A stretch of DNA of 18,650 bases, taken from NCBI GenBank assembly GCA_002371785.1, contig DFGU01000116.1:13576-32225 (forward strand), written 5' to 3'. The position numbers and the translations under genes were made by a program. Under the pieces are notes generated by a model that was not told the DNA's origin, made no database searches, and saw nothing but the letters and a program-made list of their open reading frames with translations. Positions 1 to 7,500 of the stretch are shown here, piece after piece (the stretch's first letter is position 1; each line of letters starts with the position of its first letter). This DNA comes from Bacteroidales bacterium UBA3742 (GTDB lineage: Bacteria; Bacteroidota; Bacteroidia; Bacteroidales; Paludibacteraceae).

Positions 1-174
1 GGTCACTTCCGCGAGGAGTACCAAACGCCGGAAGGTGAGGCTCTCCGTCAGGATGACAAGTTCTCGTACGTGGGCTGCTGGAAGTACATGGGTGAGGACC
101 AAGAGCCGCAACTCATCAAGGAGCCGCTCGACTACGAGTTCACCGAAAGGAAGACGCGTAACTATAAATCGTAA
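1..174 (+). CDS. sdhA: Succinate dehydrogenase/fumarate reductase flavoprotein subunit, C-terminal end only
   Basis: This is the last 57 codons of a gene that begins before the window; the frame is open from base 1 and stops at TAA 172-174. The product is the FAD-carrying catalytic subunit that interconverts succinate and fumarate at the inner membrane. What is seen: the tail has an FREEYQTPEGEALRQDD stretch, a WKYMGEDQEPQLIKEPL stretch and a C-terminal TRNYK, which I recognise as the C-terminal domain of the Bacteroidetes-type flavoprotein. The position directly before sdhB (59-base spacer) supports it. Whether the enzyme mainly reduces fumarate or oxidises succinate cannot be told from this part; anaerobic Bacteroidales usually run it as fumarate reductase (frdA). 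The stop codon lies inside the first copy of the short repeat that fills the spacer. Confidence 0.88.
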   Translation, partial: GHFREEYQTPEGEALRQDDKFSYVGCWKYMGEDQEPQLIKEPLDYEFTERKTRNYKS

Positions 175-228
175 ATATAGTTAAATCGTAAATAAATCGT
201 AAATCGTAAATTTGTAAATCGTAAATTA
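165..228. repeat. Degenerate heptad repeat TAAATCG in the sdhA-sdhB spacer
   Basis: TAAATCG occurs exactly at 165-171, 182-188, 193-199, 200-206 and 215-221. Variants lie between and after them (TAAATAT at 172, TAAATTTG at 207, TAAATTA at 222). The first copy overlaps the last codons and the TAA stop of sdhA, and the last variant ends 5 bases before the sdhB ATG. No promoter or hairpin is evident inside it. Confidence 0.85.
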
Positions 229-233
229 TATTT

Positions 234-989
234 ATGGATCAGTATATTGATATCAAAGTACGGGTATGGCGTCAAGCCGGCCCCAAGGCGCAAGGTCATT
301 TTGAGACCTATGAGCTCAAGCACGTCTTCCAAGGTGCTTCGTTCTTGGAGATGATTGACATCCTCAACGAGCAACTCGTTGCAGAGCATAAAGACCCCGT
401 TACCTACGATCACGATTGCCGTGAGGGTATCTGCGGTATGTGCTCCATGTACGTCAACGGTCACCCGCATGGACCTGACAGCGCCATCACCACCTGCCAG
501 CTCCACATGCGTAAGTTCCACGATGGTGAGACCATCACCGTTGAACCGTGGCGTAGCCGTGCGTTCCCTGTAATCAAGGACCTCATGGTCGATCGCGGTG
601 CGTACGACAAGATCATGCAGGCTGGTGGTTTCGTCAGCGTCAACACCGGTGGTGTACCCGACGCCAACGCAATACCTATTCCAAAGCCCGTGGCTGACGA
701 GGCCATGGACGCTGCCAGCTGTATCGGTTGTGGTGCTTGCGCCGCAGCATGTAAGAACGGCTCAGCTATGCTCTTCGTATCCGCTAAGGTTTCGCAACTT
801 GCCCTGCTCCCACAAGGTAAAATCGAGGCCGCAGCTCGTGCAAAGGCTATGGTGGCTAAGATGGACGAACTCGGATTCGGTAACTGTACCAACACCGGCG
901 CTTGTGCTGCCGAGTGCCCGAAGTCCGTTTCGCTGGCTAACATCGCTCGCCTCAACCGCGAGTTCCTCTGCGCTAAGTTCCAAGACTGA
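234..989 (+). CDS. sdhB: Succinate dehydrogenase/fumarate reductase iron-sulfur subunit
   Basis: This 251-residue subunit passes electrons between the flavoprotein and the membrane cytochrome b through three Fe-S clusters. The N-terminal ferredoxin-like domain carries the [2Fe-2S] ligands C62, C67, C70 (CREGICGMC) and C88. The C-terminal helical domain carries C163-x2-C166-x2-C169-x3-C173, then C218, C224 and C228 followed by Pro. By homology with E. coli FrdB, C163/C166/C169/C228 bind [4Fe-4S] and C173/C218/C224 bind [3Fe-4S]. All eleven ligands are present, so it should be functional. The sequence around CREGICGMCSMYVNG and the 250-residue length fit the cytochrome-b-linked (non-classical) type. 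The ATG at 234 follows an AT-rich leader without a Shine-Dalgarno sequence, as is normal in Bacteroidetes. It is cotranscribed with the upstream flavoprotein gene and ends in a hairpin. The cytochrome b gene is expected upstream of the window. Confidence 0.96.
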   Translation: MDQYIDIKVRVWRQAGPKAQGHFETYELKHVFQGASFLEMIDILNEQLVAEHKDPVTYDHDCREGICGMCSMYVNGHPHGPDSAITTCQLHMRKFHDGETITVEPWRSRAFPVIKDLMVDRGAYDKIMQAGGFVSVNTGGVPDANAIPIPKPVADEAMDAASCIGCGACAAACKNGSAMLFVSAKVSQLALLPQGKIEAAARAKAMVAKMDELGFGNCTNTGACAAECPKSVSLANIARLNREFLCAKFQD

Positions 990-1026
990 CGGTCGGTGAC
1001 CGAGACGTAAAAAGTGCGCAATAAAT

Positions 1027-1052
1027 AAGGAGTGGCCCGCAAGCCACTCCTT
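1027..1052. terminator. Intrinsic terminator between convergent sdhB and the NadR-like gene
   Basis: A perfect 10-bp stem AAGGAGTGGC / GCCACTCCTT (1027-1036 with 1043-1052) encloses the loop CCGCAA. On the + strand it is followed by a T-rich stretch (GTTTGTTCC, then TTTTT near 1070). On the - strand the other flank is ATTTATT, so it could serve both directions. A second small perfect hairpin (CGGTC, GGT, GACCG at 990-1002) starts right after the sdhB stop. Confidence 0.85.
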
Positions 1053-1073
1053 GTTTGTTCCTTATACCCTTTT

Positions 1074-1556
1074 TCATTCGGTATGCGCGATAATATAATA
1101 CGGTATTCCCAAATCCTGTATCTCCCGCTCATAGCGTTCAAACAGTTCCCTGCGTATCGCATCCCCTCCATTCGAGCGTGCCGGATCCGGCTCCCACGGT
1201 ATATCCGGCTTCGTCAGCAGATAGACGTCCATCCTATACTTCTCGATCGCCTCCTCTAGCCATTCCGGTACACTTCCGAAAGCATAGTCAAACCATACCT
1301 TCGTCACGATCAATTCCGTATCAAAGAATATGGGTTTATCCTGAAGTCCCGCATCGCTCGCGATCCTCTCCATCTCCTCTATTTGATGGCGGGTTATCTC
1401 GCATAGCTCCTCATAGCTTACCTCCGTCGTGCCTTTCTGCTCTACGTACCCGCGCGCGTACTCGGGCACGCACGTTCCTTTATAACGTTCTGCCAAGTAC
1501 TGCGCCAAGGTCGTCTTGCCCGTACTCTCCGGTCCTATGATACCTACACGAAACAT
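1074..1556 (-). CDS. NadR-like nicotinamide riboside kinase family ATPase
   Basis: A 160-residue P-loop kinase of the NadR kinase-domain (AAA_28) type, which phosphorylates nicotinamide riboside to NMN in NAD salvage. What is seen: a Walker A motif GPESTGKT at residues 8-15, an EYAR motif at 32-35, a Walker-B-like FFDTELIVTKVW at 78-88, and LLTKPDIPWEPDPARSNG at 113-130, which resembles the substrate-proximal and lid part of NadR kinases. No adenylyltransferase domain precedes it, so this is the kinase part alone. The protein stops at IIAHTE, about 15-25 residues earlier than the relatives I know, losing the last helix. No continuing frame resembling that helix follows. The ATG at 1554-1556 directly abuts the repeat spacer below sprA. 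It is last in the ruvA-sprA operon and ends 22 bases from the shared hairpin. The exact substrate is inferred. Confidence 0.8.
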   Translation of the reverse strand: MFRVGIIGPESTGKTTLAQYLAERYKGTCVPEYARGYVEQKGTTEVSYEELCEITRHQIEEMERIASDAGLQDKPIFFDTELIVTKVWFDYAFGSVPEWLEEAIEKYRMDVYLLTKPDIPWEPDPARSNGGDAIRRELFERYEREIQDLGIPYYIIAHTE

Positions 1557-1598
1557 CTGAATGCTGATGGCTGATGGCTGATGGCTGACGGCCTACGG
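1557..1598. repeat. Heptad tandem repeat filling the whole sprA/NadR-like spacer
   Basis: The 42-base spacer is exactly six 7-base units. Read on the + strand, CTGATGG occurs three times in a row (1564-1584), flanked by the variants CTGAATG (1557), CTGACGG (1585) and CCTACGG (1592). One end touches the kinase ATG (1554-1556), the other touches the sprA stop (TAG, 1601-1599 on the - strand). Confidence 0.92.
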
Positions 1599-4500
1599 CT
1601 ACCTCGTCAGCATCAACTTGATATTGATACCTACGTTATCCGCCTTCACAGGGTAAGACGACGAGATAAGCGGCGTGGTGCCTTGGTGGTCGTAGAAGAA
1701 CTGCAGGTTGATCTTCTGACTCAGCACATAGTCGGCCGAGATCTTGATGGCCAGCACCTTGTTACCACTCGAAGCCTGCGTAATACCCTCGTCGATCTTG
1801 CGCAGCAGGGTCTTCACGTCTTTGTACGACACATCCACTTGCAGTTTCAGGTCGTTCGACACCTTGGTCTGCCCGCCGTCTTTCTTCTTGGCGATGAAGT
1901 TGAGGTTCTTGATCGTATAACCTGCTCCCACCACAAACTCCGAGGTATGACCTTCAGTCATCTGTACGCTCGTCACATTCAGTGCCAGGTTGCGTTGCTT
2001 GCGATACTCCGCCTTCACGCTCAGCGAATTCTTCATCGTTAGGTTCAGTCCAATCAGCGGTGCAAAGGCCTCTGTGATCGTCACATTCGAGATATCGTAT
2101 TGCGAACTCGGGATCGGTTGATCCGTGGTCACATCGCGTACGAAACCGATCATCTTGCCCGTCTCACCTTGTGCCGGCACCCACGTTGAGTACGATCCGT
2201 ACGAACCGATCGCGTACTTACAGGTATAGGCGTGCGTCAGCGTCACAGACTTGAAGTGGTCTTTCATCCAAGGCAGTTTACCCAGACCGTCGTACGTTAC
2301 CGACCAGTTGGGCAGTATTCTCAAAATACCCAGCAACGGATTCAGGTCCATCTTCATGGCGTCCCTACCCGTATAGGCGGCCAGGAAGGCCGGCACGAGT
2401 ACATCGGCCGAGTTGTTCGACACATGTCCGTTCTTCGTATCAAAGGTCTTGCCTGCAAATATACTTCCTGCCAGGAAGCCTGCATCGGGATATACCGCTC
2501 CGGCATACTGCGCTTCTACTCGGTCGCGCAGCATGTCTCTATTCCTCAAGAACTGATCAAACGCATCGTTCTGGAAGTTCTCATCCTGCGTACCAATCCG
2601 CTGGAAGATCGTTCCGATGGCGCACGACGTGATATTGAACGAACCCGATATATTCTCCTGCAGATGATCGTACGAGTAGATCACCGAGGTCGAGCTGGCC
2701 AGATAGCGCTTACCCGTAGCCTGGATCTTCAGTCCCGGTAACGGTTCCAATGTCAGTTTGATATCCAGGTCGCTCGTCCTTGCCTGCGATGCCGGCTGTA
2801 TGATCGATGTATCGCCCGACAACCAGCCATTCTCCTTGGCACGCGCTACCATGTCGCTCGGTATGAATCCGAAGGCAAAAGCAAAGCCCGGCGCATACGT
2901 ACCGTTCACCTTGCGCTGTCCCATAAATCCGGCCTCCGGCCAGAAGCCAGGCAGGGTCATGGAGTTGGTCTCACGGTACGTGATCTGCAACTTACGTATC
3001 ATCGTACCTACATAGGCAAACATGTCACCTGCCACCTGTGCCGGTTCACGCTCGTTCGGATCTTTCGTCGTCACGGTCACCTTAGCACCGTTGCAATCTT
3101 CCTTGAGCGTCAGCTGTATCTTGGTGTTGCCTTCCGCCTTATAGCTGAACGGCACTTTCCGTCCGGCGCTATCCACGACGACCACAGTCAGTTTATCCGA
3201 GTTCAGTCGGTGAGCCACCTCAATAGTCTGTCCTTTCTCGCCCTTGGCCACATCCTGACTGTACGTACGCGGTTTGAAGTTACGACGTCCTTGACGACCC
3301 GTATAACGTTGCGTCATCTCTTTCCAGTACTTCGACTTGCCGTAGAGCGTCTCCATGTTCAGTCCGCCGTCCACGGACCATTGCTGCAACGACGATACGG
3401 TATTACCCAGGTCGGTATCCGACTGTGTCGAAGCGGTACGTGCCCAGCTGTAGGTGGCGTTATACGATGCGTTAGCCGAGAGCGCCTCCAGGTACGGCAC
3501 GCGGTTGAACGGTACGTTCCAGCTGGCGGTAAATACCTGCTGATACGTGTAGGGCGAACCCCACTTAGCCAGCGAACGCTGGATGGTATCCTTCCATGCC
3601 TCGTACTTATCGTGGTTGAAGTCGGCGTCGAAATACTGACCCTTCAGCACCTCCGGCGTATAAGCGCCCTCGTCGATGATGGCGTTCATAGCCGACTGGA
3701 AGGAGAACTTCATGTTCTTGGTCAGGTCGTACTTGAAGTCCACGTGACGATCCCAGGTGAAGTCCTTGCTATAGGTCGGATCCATATGTGTGCCGGCATC
3801 AGCTGTCAGGTCACGCATCTTCATCTGCGAGAACGTACGGTGCATATTCGTCTGGAACGACCACGACTGCGGCAGGTAGAAGATATTAAACTCCTTGAGC
3901 AGTTTCACTTTCTGCACTTTCTCCAACTTAGCAAACGGCTCCCACGGCTTGGGGTTGAAGTTATAAGCATACGTGAATGTTCCCTTCTGGTCGGTATTCT
4001 GATTGATCTCCATCTCCGGCGTACGCTCGTCCTGGCGGTTGTACGATGCCGAGATCGTGAAGTTGGCCGGGTCGTAGAACATATCCTTCTTCTTCGACTT
4101 GATGTTCACCTTCATATTGGTCACCGTAAACGAGGTGGACGTCCTTACGGTATTCGACATCTGCTTGATCGAGTCGCGCTCCTCCTTCGTATCGTAGGTG
4201 TTCAGCGTTTCCTTCAGCTTGATATCCGTATCCAGCGGGTCGTAGTCGGGCGAGACGGTCTCGTTGGTATAAGCCACGTAGAGCGGTATCTGCATCTTAG
4301 CTTTCTCGGGGAACAGACGTCCTGCCTCCAGGGCGGCCGACACAGAGAGTTGATAGAAGTTCTCCAGGTTGCGGTTCAGCACGTTAGCCTCTATCGATCC
4401 GTAGCCTGCTGTCTCCAGTCGTCCTGCTACGTTCACCTGGGCGATGTCGCTCACCGACAGCGATGCATTGGCCATAGCCGCTACACCACCCTGCTCGTTG

Positions 4501-7500
4501 AACTGACTCAGACGCATCTCGTTGACCCATATCTCGGCCGCATGGTCCGTCCGGCCCGTGTTGCGGATACCGATCATGATGGTCTCTACGTCCTCCAGGG
4601 TCGGGTTACCCAGCACAGTGATTCGGTTCTGCGGTTTGCCCGAGGCATCGTCGTAGATGACGTAGGGTATCGTATTGCTTACACCCTCATTGCCGGCTCG
4701 CTTCGCCTTGTTGCGTGCCGTCTTGGCCTGGGTGAGTATCTCAAACGGGAAGTCAAACATGTTGTCCTCCGGCCAAACCTGCATACGGTCACGCTCATTA
4801 TTGTTGTTATACTGACCCGGTGCGGTCAGGCGCAACGGGATCTCGTACTCATAGTAGTTGTTCTTCAGGTCCGAACCCAGACGCACGAAGCAGCTCAGGT
4901 CACCGTCCTGCAACGTCGGATCCATCTGCTCCATCTTCTCTGCGTGTACATAGAGTTGGAAATTCTTATACTGACGCATGTCGTAGCCCGTATTCTTATA
5001 TACGGCACGCGCGTCGCGCGGACTGAGGTTCATCACGCGCATCACCATCGCCTGCTCGTTCTGTTCGATCAGTTGCGCCTGACCCGGGTCGGTCTGACGA
5101 CTCACACCCGGAGGCAGCACGTAGTTGACCGGAGTACGGGTGCTATTCTCCTCGATATTCACGGTCTGCACATTCAGCGAAGCACCCGTATTGACCGTCG
5201 TTCCGATCGGATACAGGTCCTTGGTATACTGACGCCACTCACCGCGCACCAGATCCAGCGTTGCAAAACGCAGGTGGGTCTCCTTCTGGAAACCGGTCAA
5301 GTACATACGCATGAAGCGAATCGACTTGAAATTGCGAATCGAACCCACGGTCTTCACGTCCGCGCTGTCGCCCTTTAAGGGGATCTTAAATTGATACCAC
5401 GTCACTTCTTGCGTCTCGCCGTTACGCAGCGTCACCTTAGCTACTTTCTTCTCCGTGATATGCTGACGTCCTACTTCCATCATGTCCGGACGCAGGATGA
5501 CCTTGTACTGGAAATACTTCTCGTACTCATTCAGGGTATTATCGTTATTGATGTCCTCTATATCCGGTTGCAGGGTAGAGGCCGTACCGTAACTCTCAGT
5601 CTGCGACTCCGTATCAGGCGAGTTACCCTCCGTACCGTTGAAGTGCTTATAGCGATCCAGCACGGATACACGCTGCTCGTCAAAGTCCGAACCACGGTAG
5701 TAGTGGAAGTTATCACCGGCCGGGTCATTGAGTGGCGAGAACGGATCGTCGCGCCACTGGCTCAGCACGTCGGCATCTACCTTGGTGCGGAGATCGGCAA
5801 TATAGTTGGCATAGGTCGGCCAAGTGAGCTCCTGCGTCGTACTCAGTCCGTTCAGTCCCACGTCCTGCTTGGGTCGTGCTCCCGCTTCGTTGGAGAAGGC
5901 GGTCACCGTACTTGTTGTACGCGGTACGTATCCCCAAATCGTAGAATCCACACGTCCGTTATCCTGATCCGAGATAGGCAGACCGTGCTCAAACGATTTC
6001 TTACCGTCGCGCAAGATATCCTCACTCACGTCACCCAGGTTGATATACAGTTCGCCGTCATAGCCATCCGGGTTAGTCAACTTCGGATCCATCAGCCAGA
6101 ACTCGATATACTCGATGTTCGATTTCTCAAAGTCGGTATTATCCAGTCGGCGCATCATACCGCCCCAACGCTGCTTGGGGTTGGTCAGTTGACCGCGGTT
6201 GTTCATCTCGCTGGCTGACACGTTGTACGGACCACGCTCCTCAGGGTAGTACGAGAGGTTGAGCACCGCCAATTTGGTATCCTGGTTGGCCGGCTGCTCC
6301 TTATTCGGATAGATCTCCTGCTCATATACGATACGCGTACGATGGTCACTCAGCACCGATACATCGTTGCGGATATGCTCCGGTGTATTGGTCTGGGGAT
6401 AACCGAAGATTGGATCTACGGCATACCATGCCAAGAGGGCACGGTTCTGGTTGTACGAGGTCTTATTGATATCCTTTGACTCAGCAAACGGACTCGGCGT
6501 AGAGGCCAAGAACCAATAGCTTGGGTAGTGGACGTCGATATTGGTGGTCGTCGACTCAAAGTCATCGATATACGCGGTTCCAACGGATCCTACGTCGTTG
6601 GTATGACCCGGTATCATATGCGCAAACTCGGCATTGATCTGGAACGTACTCGGTGCCGTAGCCGTGATCCAAGGTATCTTGTCAATCGCATTAGTCAACC
6701 ATTGCATCTCGGTCTTATACGATCCGTTGACGCCCCAGATGGTGTTGGCCAGCGGTTCTGAACCTGTATTGACCTTGGTCGTCAGCGGACGCTCACGCAG
6801 GTGCATGATGGTTGCACCCAGCATAAAGTCCTTGGTAAACTCATACTCTATGTGCGCACCGAAGAGCGACTTACGCTGCAGCGAGAAGGTGGACTGATTC
6901 TCCAGTTTGACATCTACGTTGGTACCCGACTCCAGGATGGATTGGTTCAATATCGTCACCGTTCCCATCACGTAGTCCACGGTGTAATCGACGTTCTCTA
7001 CCAGTTTGGCACCACCGGCAGTCACCGTCACCGAACCACGAGGCACATTCATCGCACCCAAACGGATTTCCGAGCCGTTCGTACCCTTGTACTTACCGGT
7101 CATGTGGAACTTATTCTTCTCCGACATCTCCTGGGCAATCACGAGCGTAGAGTCGTATAGTTCCTGGAAGCAGTACTTAGCCACCAACTTCGGATCATTA
7201 CCCAATTGCGCAGCCAGGTGGCTACCGAAAGGCTCCAGTACGGGGAAGATGACGCGACCGTTAGATGCATATACTGTCAGTCCCTCGATGAAATCGAACT
7301 TACCATCCGGCGAGGGGTTGTTCTTCGAGTCCAAGCGGTCCAGGTTCATCACGCGTACCAGTTGTTTACCCTTGATCGGCCCCTCGTTGAGGTACTGCAT
7401 GTCGGTGCCGACCGAGTCGTTGCGGTACATGACATACAGCTCAAACTTCTCGCTCGTGACTGAGGTAGCGCCCAGCGAGTAGATATTCTTCATCATCAGG

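Noticed and set aside
165..228. A CRISPR array or mobile-element end in the repeat spacers
   Set aside because: Units are 7-8 bases, adjacent, degenerate and without unique spacers, terminal inverted repeats or target duplications.
461..1171. A 236-codon - strand open frame opposite sdhB
   Set aside because: It crosses the shared terminator hairpin, overlaps the intact sdhB with all cluster cysteines, and shows no protein family features.
3210..5378. A 722-codon open frame on the + strand opposite sprA
   Set aside because: It is in codon register with sprA, its protein is rich in Arg, His, Leu and Val as expected from reverse-complemented codons, and it has no recognisable domain or promoter.
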